Positions 12,222 to 22,542 of a stretch of DNA of 45,002 nt are shown in pieces. The stretch lies in the NCBI GenBank assembly GCA_001655205.1, contig LPNZ01006235.1:1-45002 (forward strand), given 5' to 3'. The position numbers and the translations under genes were made by a program. This stretch comes from Lenisia limosa. Its lineage: Eukaryota > Breviatea. Under the pieces are notes generated by a model that was not told the DNA's origin, ran no database searches, and saw only the letters and a program-made list of their open reading frames with translations. Each line of letters starts with the position of its first letter. Within the stretch, counting starts at the first letter, position 1.

Positions 12222-14366
12222 CTACTTTGTGAGTTGAGAAAAGGAAATGCCTACGCTGATGCCATGGTAAGCCCAATTGCCATGCGGAAGAGTGATGGCG
12301 CTTGTCATGAAGGTTGTCAATATTCCAGGACTTTGAAAATGTGGGAACTTGTGTGACAGGAAGTTGACATTTGAACTAAATAGACAATCACAAAATAATT
12401 TGTACTTACAAAATTACACTGCTTTGGCGCTGAGTTGACATATACACACCCGTGTCAACAGGGAAAACAACCGCTTCCAAAAAGCGTTCTCCGGTGAAAG
12501 CCACACCCGTGATATCTCTTGAGAAGTAAATCCGACTAACCACCTCACCCCTTGGCAACAATCTTGATATCATGGGCGCCAGCAGCAAGCTTGACTGCAG
12601 TGTTAAGGTGTAAGGCTCCGCCAGGGGAGTCATGAGAGGCAACAGCAAAAGTCGCAACCTTAGTCTCTTCCGCTCCTTATGAAGTCAGCCATTGAAACAA
12701 GCCCACCATCAACCATCATCTTGATTCCAATATACTTTGTGCTTGGTACGTAGCTAACTGTTGTTGCCTGACTNNNNNNNNNNNNNNNNNNNNNNNNNNN
12801 NNNNNNNNNNNNNNNNNNNNNNNNNNNNNNNNNNNNNNNNNNNNNNNNNNNNNNNNNNNNNNNNNNNNNNNNNNNNNNNNNNNNNNNNNNNNNNNNNNNN
12901 NNNNNNNNNNNNNNNNNNNNNNNNNNNNNNNNNNNNNNNNNNNNNNNNNNNNNNNTAAAAGTACTAATCACGAACCAAATAATCTGAAACTCCAAACAAA
13001 CAAAAAAAAGCAATAACAAATACGAGCAACCAACGCTAAAGCTAGACAAACGCCAGATGACAAAAACACAAAAACAAAAACTAGCCCGCGGTAAAAATGG
13101 AAAATTCATATTTATTCAGCCTGTGTAAACATTATATATATTTATAAATAAAAAGGGGGTTCCAAATACAACATTTCGAGACAAGATAAAAGCATATCAT
13201 ATCATCTATGATAAATGACGGTGATGAAATATAATAACTACACCCAATAATAATACCTGAAGCAAGAGTGTGGTCAGCAAAAGCCTCGGATATTTGGTTG
13301 TACACCCCCCAGCTTGTTGGAACAGTAACTGCCAAGTTAGAACCACAATAAGACTCCTACTAATTTGGTAGAAGTTGCTACCCCACTGCTGTGACGAACC
13401 CGCGAAAGTGAAAGCGTAGTCTGTGAGCACTTTGGCCTGAGCTATGAGAAAGTGTTACAGCCTCACGTACTCTGACAATATGGGCACCTTTGCTCAGCTG
13501 TACAGATGCAGAGAGGCGAAGATTTCGATCTTCATTGTTGGTCTAAAGCAGTGAAAAAAGGTTGCATTTCGAAATTATCCCATCCAGCATACTCCATAAA
13601 CATGGGTCCGGTAGTTGACACCATCAATTTCCTAAAGGTAAATTAATAAACTCAGGACTGCCCTACAAGAGTAAACGTGGCAGTCTTGCCGTACGTGGTG
13701 GGGTAAAACGAGAAATCAAACGTGACCAAAGCAATCGACTCGGAGTCGACGGTGAAGTGGTGAGTGGCATCGTCAATGACCTTCTCAACTCCACCTGAAA
13801 GGTGACCCATGTACTAAGTACCAAATTTACTTCATTGAAGAAAAAAAATATATATATATACAACTTAGAACCACAGCGAACAAAGAGGACAAAATAGAAT
13901 GTCATTGTAATAATAGGGAAACACTGATCAAATTAAGGTGAAAATGTACTCATACTTGTTGCAACAAAGTTGGTTCCTCCAAAAAAGGACAAAAAACGTG
14001 CCTTATCGTTGCTCTAAAACGTCATAACTTTTCAAAGACAAGTACACAAACATCCCTCCAACCGCCGTGTTACTTTGAGCAGTGCGAAGCTCTCTAATGC
14101 TAGCTGCAACTGGTTCTAGAACAAGGTGATATGAACCAAATAAGAATAATTTGCGATAATCTTCACCACTTGATCTCACCTCCGTCAATAATGGAAACAC
14201 CTGATTGATCAAACTGGATGATGGAGTAACTCTTACAGATCCTGAACAGTCATCACAGGAATTCAGTGTTATCGGAGTAAATAAGAACCTGGTATTACTA
14301 TCTGATTCTTTCCAATATCTTTGTTTCTTCTTACAGAAGTAGAAGAATGGCTGTCAAAAAACGCAT
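12222..14366 (-). CDS. Secreted protein of unknown function with two similar beta-rich halves
   Basis: The start at 14366 encodes a clear signal peptide (MRFLTAILLLLFLFTPITLN) split by an intron, followed by a cysteine pair (SCDDCSGS). Exons join in frame through small introns to a stop at 12222. The first half contains VTFDFSFYPTTYGKTATFTL, then LRLSASVQLSKGAHIVRV. The second half contains VSYVPSTKYIGIKMM, then LHLNTAVKLAAGAHDIKIVAKG. The matching order and spacing suggest an internal duplication of a beta-sandwich-like domain, perhaps of tail-fibre, collagen-C1q or TNF-like shape; that is inference. No catalytic motif is visible. A gap at 12774-12955 and an AT-rich stretch (about 12956-13250) sit between the halves and may be one long intron. 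The gene is divergent from the deubiquitinase gene. Confidence 0.6.
12774..12955. other. Assembly gap inside the secreted-protein gene
   Basis: Run of N between the two halves of the minus-strand secreted-protein gene, probably within or next to an intron. Confidence 0.95.
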
Positions 14367-14611
14367 ATCTGAAGATTGGTTTTCACTTTTTTATGAATTT
14401 ATTATCCTTCCTTTCTCAACAGTTCTGACTCCTTCTTCGCATGCTTCCAACGTGCTTCCGCTCCCCCCCCCCTCCGTCAATAAACACACCGCGGGATGGT
14501 GCACTCCCCAGAATCTATTCCACTCTTCCCTCCTTCCAGCCCTCCAAGCCTTCTTTCCCCTTCTCCTCTCCTCCTTTATATTCAGCGCCGCAAGAGCATA
14601 TAATAATAAAA
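14367..14611. promoter_or_regulatory. Shared upstream region, secreted-protein gene and deubiquitinase gene
   Basis: Divergent starts lie 245 bases apart. The interval contains a pyrimidine-rich stretch with a run of ten C residues near 14462-14471 and the TA-rich sequence CATATAATAATAAAA directly before the ATG at 14612, which could act as a core promoter or 5' leader. Assignment rests on position only. Confidence 0.5.
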
Positions 14612-17600
14612 ATGGCAAGACGCAAAAAAAGGCAATCTCAGGTATACTTTTTTGGGGTATTCATGATCATATCTTTAGTTTGAAGAAGATGCCCCCTCTG
14701 GAGATGCTGAAGCGATGTTCTCCGCTGATATGGCTGAAAACAAATACGATGGGGAGGATGATGCTGAAGTAGGAATGACCAGCAAAGAAAAGCGTCGTTT
14801 GATGATGATGAAGAAGAATGCTGATAAGGAAAAAGGCAAAAAGAAGGGAGGTAAGAAAGGTAAAAAAGGCGGAGGAAGAAGTGATGATGACGAAACTCCT
14901 GGGTTCACTCCTGCTGCCAAGGTGACTGCAACAATGGAAGAAGAAGTTGACCTTGAGACAGTCTATGGGAAAGGACTCTGCAAACATTTCACTGCCATTG
15001 ATAAGGCGCAGTTTGAAAGGGTAGCACCGCAAAGCGGAGATTGGGGCAGCTGCTGCGTGGGGGGGGGGGGGNNNNNNNNNNNNNNNNNNNNNNNNNNNNN
15101 NNNNNNNNNNNNNNNNNNNNNNNNNNNNNNNNNNNNNNNNGGTTGTTCTGGTGAAATGCCTACTACCTCAGGAAAACGCAAAAAGGTGACGTATATAGAA
15201 TGATTTTCATGAATCTTTCTTTCCTGATATTGTTGTTTATCGTCGTTCTCATAATATTATCGTCGTTCTCATAGCATTACAAGTGCAGAAGAGCAAGGTT
15301 GTGTCCTCCCCTGACAAAGGAATGCCCTATGCCCTTTGCCTCCACTGCCTCGAAGTCTTCTGTCTACACCCATCTGATTTGATTGTGAGCACCTACTGGG
15401 GGGGTTAGGCTAGCAGGTGACAATACTGTGACATTGGGACTATTATCATATTTTGAGGTTGAACATGCACGTGAAAGAAGAGACACTCAGCTTTTGAATG
15501 AAAAGAGCAAGATTGAGGAAGCTGAGGAGAAGAGAGCCCAAAAAGAGGAGGCGCTCCTCCAGAAGAAGGTAGAACATGAAAAGAAACCTGGGTGCACGGT
15601 TACAATCCGTGACAAATCCATTGAACCTCCTGAAGAGTTTGACAATGAGCTTCTGGAAACTGGCGAAAAATGGGGTCAAGTGAGGGGGGGGGGCAATGGA
15701 ATTTTATCATATCCACGTTTTCAACTTGTTAACTACATAGGAAAATGAGTTAAGTGCGGACAATCATTGCCACCAGCACTTCAAGGACTCATTACACTGT
15801 GTTTACTTCTCGTTCCAACTCATGTCGAACGTGTAGGCGTTAGAGTCTCGGTAAGAGGCATATTAACGGTTTCAGGTGCCTTCGTTGCGACTGTTGCACC
15901 CCTGAACAACCAGAAAAACAGCTCTGGTCAAACCTCCTTGGTCGTGTCAACAAAGATGAGAAAAAGCGCATAGAATACTACAAATGTGGGCTTTTCTTAT
16001 TATTTAATTTCTACACCCATCTGATACTTGTTTTGATAGTCTTTTGGACTGTTGTTGTTGTTTTTTTTTTCTTTTCCTGTCAAGTCACACCAAAGACTTG
16101 ACAAGACCCCTTAACAAGAAGTTACACATCGTGGTTAAGAAGATCACGATACCACCAGTACCTACGGCACGTGCAAACCTTGTTGGCGATGAGCCAAAGG
16201 GGTTGGTTAATCTCACCAACACCTGCTATTTCAATGCTACAATGCAGGTTTGTTCAGACTCTTTTTCTGTTCGTCGATTTATTATTTGCATAAGGGCACA
16301 TCTTCTTGATGTAACAATTGCAGTGTTTGGCCCGCAGTGACCTGCTTTGGATTTCCAGGGCAGTGAGGTCCGAACAGAACCCTGACTGTGGGCCGACTCA
16401 GGGGATAGTTGATTCTTCGCTTTTACTTTTTCAATTAACCTTCAAATTCTCTTTTTTGTGAGTCACTGTTTTATTGACACTCTAGTTGTTCCCGAGCAAT
16501 GGGGAAACCTCAACAATGCAATGACGCTGTTTTCCAAAGCCATGCATGGAAACGAGGTATTTATTGAAGGAAGTACTGTTTTTACATGAGAGGAAGTTTT
16601 ATATTGGTCTCATTTTGCAGTTGATCCCCACTATCAGCCCTCCTGAAGCTTTCCGCGTTCCGGCCAAAATGACCACCATCAAGGCCAAGAAAAACTCCCC
16701 CGATAACCTTCTCAACCGCTTTGGACAAGCGTGAGGGGGAGGGCGATGTATTTAGTTCCCACAATTCGGTTATCTGTTTCATGATTCAGCCACAAGTCAT
16801 TCAACAACCGGCGGCAACATGACGCGCATGAGGCTGTCACGTGCATTGTCAACACCTTGGACGAGGAAGAGGAAATGTCCCGCAAGGACGCTGGACTGGA
16901 AAACGGTGCTACTTCATTTTTTCGGCCTGTCTGACAGATGTAGCAACACCGCTCATGTCTGCTTTGTCTCAAATTGAAATCACCACCGCTATCGTGTGCT
17001 CCCATTGCGGAAAGGTGAGATGTCTGTTAGATACTCAAGTATGATATGATATTGTATAACATACTAATACTATATGCATATACAGTCACCTGAATATATC
17101 CTCGGATAAAGTTATTCTTTTGGTTTCGAGCCTATTAAAACTATTTTAAAAATTATCAGCAAATTGAAGCTAGTATACCTCGTTTTTAGATTTTATTTTT
17201 TTCCTGGGGGTTCTGGCAGAAATAGCCATTTATTTTTCACGGACACAAAAAAAGCATGAAAAAAATCCCTTTTTACTTAAAATAATAAGATATATTGACC
17301 AATTAGTACTTTGTTGGACCGCCTTTGGCATCAATCACGGCTTGTACACGTCGGGGCATGGAGTCAATCTATAAACAAAGTTCCTTTTTGGTAATAGCAG
17401 CCCAGCCAGTTCGTAAGCACTTCATCATAGCAGTTTCAGAAGACGGACGGGCCTTTTTCTCCTCCAATTTGCGATCAAGCAGTCCCCAGCAGTGTTCAAT
17501 AGGATTAAGATCAGGGGATTGGGACGGCCATTCCAAAACAGAGTAATCAGCATGTTCAAAGTAGTCTTTAATCTAAAATGTAAATTAAGATGTTTCCATA

Positions 17601-20462
17601 CGTTAGCAGTGTGCAAGCAAGGCTCGTTCAGTGATGAATAGAGATGGGCTTTTCTGGTTGAAGTTACTTTGCTCGTCCAAGTTACCTGCTATTGTCTTTG
17701 TTGACTGTTTAGTTGTTGAAAAATAGCCTGGTCTAACGGTAAACCAGTACATTTAACAAGAGAGTTGCGAGCATATGGGGTCAAAATTTTACGACGATAA
17801 TCAACAGCTTTGTACCTTCCATTCATTTTGTGTAAGTCGCCAACACCTTGAGGACCAATAGCACCCCAAACCATCACATTACCACCTCCATGCTTGAACG
17901 TTGGAACAATATGCTTCCTTTTCAAGGCTTCGATTACACCTTTCTTGCGAACCACATACCGGGCTTTATTGGCACGGAACAGCTCATACTTGGACTCATC
18001 AGACCAACCAATTTTGTGCCAATTGGCAACGGTCCAGTGCTGACGAGCACGACACCATTCAAGACGATGCTGGCGGTTCTTTGCGTTAATTAGAGGCTTC
18101 TTGCGTGCTTTACAGGGAATATCCTTGTTCAGAGAGACGACTTAAAATGAGATCCACACACACAGACAACTCTTTTGTCTTCTGCAGAATGTCTTGGTGA
18201 CGGCTGACGGGCGTGAGGGGCTTCTTGAGGACTTGCTTTACAATGATAGCATCTTGTTCCTTGGTAGTGCTTCGTGGGCGACCAGGCCTCTTCTTAGTGA
18301 CGAGGCTGTGACCATTTTTTAGCCTTTTGCACCAATCCCACACCGTTGACACAGGTACAGTAGTACCCAAGCGTTTTAGAGCACGATGAATTTGAGTACT
18401 TGATAATCCTTCATGGTAGAGCTGTAAAACTCGACCTTTTACAATTAAATGATTGGCATTATTCATAGTAACTCAATAAAAGGGTTTAAAAAAGCAAAAA
18501 CAAGTCTTTAATATGTCTTGGGAACTTTAATTTTCGATTTTATTTGATTGTATACAAAGTGCAGTTAGTATATTGGAGTAAAAAGTTATTTTTTTTCGTG
18601 TCTTTTTTGTGCCCTTAAAAAATACATGGCTATTTTTGCCCGAACCCCCAGGAAAAAAATAAAATCTAAAAACGAGGTATACTAGCTTCAATTTGCTGCA
18701 AAAAAATAGTTTTAATAGGCTCGAAATCAAAAGAATAACTTTTTTAGAGGATATATTCATGTGACTGGGGCTGTTCAATATTTCCTCTCATTTTCCTTTC
18801 TGTAGGAATCCTGTAGCAAATACCCCTTCATGAACGTTTCGCTCGACATTCCAAGTGACATGTATGTTCAGCTATCACATCACAACTCTATTTGATTAAA
18901 CAATTCTGAAATCTGTTGCAATAAGAAAACGTGATGGAAGTTGTGAATACTTTTTCATACTTTGAAGACTCTTTTTACATTCAGTGTGGATTCCCCCGAG
19001 CAAGAGCGCCTTGAAATGGCCGTGATTTCTGCTAACAAAACTATGCCTGAAATTCCCCGCGAAACAACAGTCACATTGGAAACATGCTTTACTGTAAGTG
19101 CTTTAGAGATACACAGTTTTGACGTTGGCAGGCATTTGAGAAGTGGACCCTTTTGGAAGGAGGCAATGCCTACTTCTGCACCAGATGTAGTCTGTAGGCC
19201 CGGACATCCGGCTTCGTTCACTTTCACACCCAGGCCCCAAGGCTCTGAAACGCCACCAGTTGAGAAGCTGAAGATCGAAGAGACGCCGGGACTCCTTGGA
19301 GGAGCCGAGGATGATGACGAAGATGATGTTGAAATGGAGGTCCAGAGCGAGAGCGAGGATGAGGAGGTTGAAGTCGACGAGACCGGCGGCGAGTTTGACA
19401 TGGAGATTCATGTGCGTTTTTGGTCTCGAAATGAGTGTTTCTTTTGTATGAGTGCTCACAATTTAGGCCACGTCACAGCTTCCGCCCCAGGAAATGCCAT
19501 CCCCCACCAGCGCAGCCGCAGCCGATCTTCGCACCGCTATCATGCAACAACGGATATCCGCCACCTCACCCCTGCTGATTGTCAATCTCAAGGTCGGCTG
19601 GCTTACTGGCCTTTGAATAAAAGAAACTTGTTATGACGTAGTATCTATTATTTATTTCAACAATATGGAATAATATCATTAACTATTATAAAAAGAAATT
19701 CCTATTTACATTCCTTTCCATATCATTCTTTTTGGCGATGCAGCAGGTCTGTACATACTGTATGCGACTGTAATTCTGTAGCGTTTCACTATCAATGAGC
19801 GTGGGCGGTTCATGAAGGACGGCACCCGTGTTGTTTACCCCAAAACACTTAATATCTCTTCTGAACTAGTAGGCTATTCTGTAGCTTACCGTATTAACTC
19901 CCAGACTCAAGATGCCAAGCCCCTTGCTGACGATATCATGAGCTTCATTGAAAAGGAAACTGCCGTGATAAAACAAGAAACCTCCAATTCAGGAGAAACT
20001 GTTAGTTGAGTACTCGTGTCTCCGAAAATGGACGCACTTTTGACACTGTAGCTTGTCTACGACCTGTTTGGCATTGTGGTGCACAGCGGCTGCCTCGGCG
20101 GCGGACATTACGTGGCGTACACCCGCCAACTGCTCCCGTGGAACCAAACAGACAACATCCAACAGGGTACACAGGGGCGCTTTCATGAATACTCTTTTGC
20201 TTTTGCTTTTCAGATTTTGAATATATTTATTTCTTGGCTCACCTTCCAAGTTATTGAAGACACAGCAGCCTCCACAGACGTCAACCCTCAAAAAGACGGC
20301 TCACACTGGTTCTATTACTCCGATACCACTGTCGGCCGCGTGTCCGAAACCACGGTATGCGACTGTTCTGTAGATCTATTCAAACTCTTCAAATGGTCCT
20401 TTGTTATTCCACAGGCTTTGGCTAGTCAGGCCTACGTGTTGTACTACAGATTGAGAATGTAA
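14612..20462 (+). CDS. Ubiquitin-specific protease, USP16/USP45 type (zinc finger UBP plus catalytic domain)
   Basis: This cysteine protease removes ubiquitin from substrates; relatives act on histone H2A and DNA-repair factors. The basic N-terminus (MARRKKRQ) and Lys/Gly-rich tract resemble USP16. A zinc finger UBP follows (CKHF near 14980, CLHC near 15345, HCHQHF near 15765), split by a gap and by a charged coiled-coil insert (about 15460-15680). The catalytic Cys is in LTNTCYFNATMQ (TGC at 16223). A QQDAHE-like box reads RQHDAHEAV near 16815. Two CxxC pairs (CSHC, CTRC) form the fingers. The catalytic His is in GGGHYVAYTR (CAT at 20105) and the catalytic Asp in FYYSD (GAT at 20322). The C-terminus AYVLYYRLRM is canonical. 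An acidic insert (about 19270-19400) separates the blocks. The intron after CSHCGK (17015-18805) holds a Tc1 element. Exon joins in the zinc finger (15740-16000) are uncertain. Confidence 0.9.
15072..15140. other. Assembly gap inside the deubiquitinase zinc finger region
   Basis: Run of N directly after twelve or more G residues (to 15071). It probably removes part of an intron and possibly zinc-finger codons. Confidence 0.95.
15238..15277 (+). repeat. Two-copy 20-bp tandem repeat in a deubiquitinase intron
   Basis: The unit TATCGTCGTTCTCATAATAT is repeated directly, the second copy diverging at its last bases. It lies inside the intron between the exons ending KRKK and starting KSKVV, just upstream of the acceptor. 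No function is evident. Confidence 0.8.
17083..17290 (+). repeat. Left terminal inverted repeat of the Tc1 element
   Basis: It begins CAGTCACCTGAATATATCC and matches the reverse complement of the right end over about 200 bases, including the shared segment GAAGCTAGTATACCTCG. The inner boundary is approximate. Confidence 0.85.
17303..18466 (-). pseudogene. Broken Tc1-family transposase
   Basis: A paired helix-turn-helix DNA-binding region opens the reading frame (MNNANHLIVKGRVLQLYHEG; RPGRPRST is the GRPR-like linker). The frame is lost near 18115, resumes one base over (HRLEWCRARQHW, then IGWSDESKYE with the first catalytic Asp), and breaks again near 17700, where the expected second-Asp motif FQQDN is corrupted to FQQLN and followed by extra sequence. 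It resumes with VLEWPSQSPDLNPIEHCWG (third acidic residue), has an in-frame stop near 17370 and ends PRRVQAVIDAKGGPTKY at 17303. The order and spacing identify a DD34E Tc1 transposase. It cannot make an intact protein. A 29-base GT...AG segment in the host's intron size range lies near 17578-17606. Confidence 0.92.
18540..18767 (-). repeat. Right terminal inverted repeat of the Tc1 element
   Basis: Reverse complement begins CAGTCACATGAATATATCC and tracks the left repeat with scattered substitutions and small indels in A/T runs. The inner boundary is approximate. Confidence 0.85.
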
Positions 20463-20548
20463 TTCAGGGAATGGTAATGCATAATGTTGTTTTGATCCAC
20501 TCTGCTGCAAATATTTCACACATTATAAATACATAATCTAGTTTACAA

Positions 20549-22233
20549 TTATTTCAGACCTTGGAGATACGCAAGAGGGGGCTGAAGTGAATCAGAAAAT
20601 ATACATAATGAATTTTATAATAGATACCGATATACTATACAATCAATTATGTATAGTGTATGATATAATATATGTACATGCTATCATATGTATCCTCATC
20701 ATGATTGAGGGGAGGTGGACTCACTTGTGGTGGCCATACAAGCTCATCCTCCACTTCAAACTCAGTGGTTTTGTATACTATTGAGAGGAAATCTTGGGCC
20801 GTAAACAGGTCCTGCAGGTGTCATAACGGAAAGAATTAGGGAGAATCTTGCATAAAAGACAAACCTCGGACTCCAGAAGGGCAGATACCGCCGTTTCCTG
20901 GGGGACAAGCTCAGGCCGGGTTCTGCGGATAGTGTCCAACTCCGTTTTCAGCTCATGCTACGTGTGTTAACAAGCAGAGAGGGTAAAGTTGGTACCCAAA
21001 AAGACCCCACTTTCTCCAATTGGCTAAGATGGTGACCGAGTTTGCTGAGTTTGACCACCACAGATGACGCCTAAAGCGTCACAACAGCTGCAGCTAAAAG
21101 TATACCCAGTTCCTAATGCTTGAACTGTAGCACAAACACAAGCAAGGAGGCAGATAAAAAACAAGCTCACGAGATCAACCGTTTCCTCAGGGTCAGCATC
21201 GTAGTTATCAGAAAGGTGTGAGGGCTGAGCCACACGGGATGCCCACACCGGGAACATTCGATACGACGCATCATTGGTGATGCTCACCACCTGGTAAGAA
21301 GTAAGATGAACTATGCTTCAGCTAATTCCAAGGTTACAAGCCATTACCTTAGTTTCGGCCAACATGCCCTTCAAAGTCGGCTTCTCCAACTCTTGAAGAA
21401 CCCACTTCACAACACTTGGTATTGCCTTAAGTTGAATTAGGACAAAGTATATGTATTGGAGTGATTGGAGTAGAGGTAGGTAGGTATATCTCACTACTAA
21501 AAAAAAAAAAACACTTTCTTTACTGTATTCTCTACCTTTTATATGGATATGATCGAATTATTCAAAAAATATCGAATTTTAAAATGAAAATATGTTTTAA
21601 GAAAGTTCTTAATACATACTGTGAAGAAATTGTGTTAATTGATATCATTTTAGAGAGAAATGAATCTCCNNNNNNNNNNNNNNNNNNNNNNNNNNNNNNN
21701 NNNNNNNNNNNNNNNNNNNNNNNNNNNNNNNNNNNNNNNNNNNNNNNNNNNNNNNNNNNNNNNNNNNNNNNNNNNNNNNNNNNNNNNNNNNNNNNNNNNN
21801 NNNNNNNNNNNNNNNNNTTTCTGTGTCTCCTAAGAGTCATGAGTGTGCAGCCATAATTTAACCGTTACTCATAGATATATCATGCATTTCGTACAACTAT
21901 CCCCCTCCCCAAGGTTACCATGTAGTCCCTTGTAGAGCCTCTCAAAATGAGCTGAAATTATTATTCAAGACAAAACAAGAAATTTCATCCCCAAACCTTC
22001 AATCTCATTCAAACGTATTCCCAATCCTACATACCCCCAAGATCCTGTTTTGAGCCAATGATTTGTGGAGAAAGTGACGACACAATGATCATTCGAGTTA
22101 AGATATGGTTCTAAAGATGTGAAGAGGGCCACAAGAGGAACAGGGAATCCGAACACCACTACATCAGGCCCACCTTTCCCATCTTCTGGTTGTGGTCCAG
22201 CACCGCTGAGAGAAGTGAGGGTTGGGGCTCCAT
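20549..22233 (-). CDS. Unrecognised intracellular protein, several exons, gap in the middle
   Basis: Convincing exons join in frame: DVVVFGFPVPLVALFTSLEP (near 22170-22110), WGYVGLGIRLNEIEAHFERL (to about 21925), then after the gap SVVKWVLQELEKPTLKGML, VVSITNDASYRMFPVWASRV, HELKTELDTIRRTRPELVPQ and DLFTAQDFLSIVYKTTEFEV, ending PPLAYLQGLK at 20549. Introns are about 45-150 nt. The protein looks soluble and mixed alpha/beta, with no signal peptide or obvious catalytic motif; I do not recognise its family. The start is uncertain. The ATG at 22233 is in a different frame from the first good exon, which stays open further upstream in a Gly/Pro-rich leader. Confidence 0.5.
21670..21817. other. Assembly gap inside the unrecognised minus-strand gene
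   Basis: Run of N flanked by AT-rich sequence, probably intronic. Exons on both sides belong to the same minus-strand gene by orientation. Confidence 0.95.
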
Positions 22234-22542
22234 TGTGCCCTGTAAAGTTCCTGTTTTCCCTTTTTTTTCTAACCCCTCCCGCTATTCTACTACAAAAAAC
22301 TTCTTCAAAGCAAACAATAAAAGGGGGTGACCAGGTGAGAAGGTGTGAGCCGTGTGAAGCGGAATTGGGGTTGCGTTAAATACCATGCCGCCGTAGTATC
22401 CAGCGACACGAAAAAAATGCGAAAAAATGCGAAACCAACTGAACCAACGAAAGAAGAGAGCAACAGAGAAACAGACTCGAAACAGAGAAGTGAGAAGTAC
22501 AAGAGCAGTCGTCTACTAAAGTCGGAAATCTGACGATCAAGA
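22234..22542. promoter_or_regulatory. Probable shared upstream region between the unrecognised gene and the fibrinogen-like gene
   Basis: Divergent starts are separated by about 309 bases. A Lys/Glu-rich plus-strand open frame (22345-22533) and a serine-rich minus frame cross it. Neither has a domain, and both look like chance frames in leader sequence. The true minus-strand start is unsettled. Confidence 0.4.

Larger units (their letters stand above)
17083..18767 (-). mobile_element. Tc1/mariner transposon with long inverted repeats, inserted in a deubiquitinase intron
   Basis: Both ends carry the same sequence in opposite orientation, starting CAGTCACNTGAATATATCC, and the terminal repeats extend roughly 200 bases with few differences. 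The interior encodes a broken Tc1 transposase on the minus strand, antisense to the host gene. A TA dinucleotide precedes the left end (17081-17082), as expected for a Tc1 target. The right end is followed by GGG instead of TA, so the target duplication is lost. The element lies wholly between the host donor at 17015 and acceptor at 18805, so the host protein is not interrupted. Confidence 0.95.

Noticed and set aside
12660-13109. Long minus open frame across the N gap
   Set aside because: The length comes from N bases. Only the short part before 12774 looks like an exon of the secreted-protein gene.
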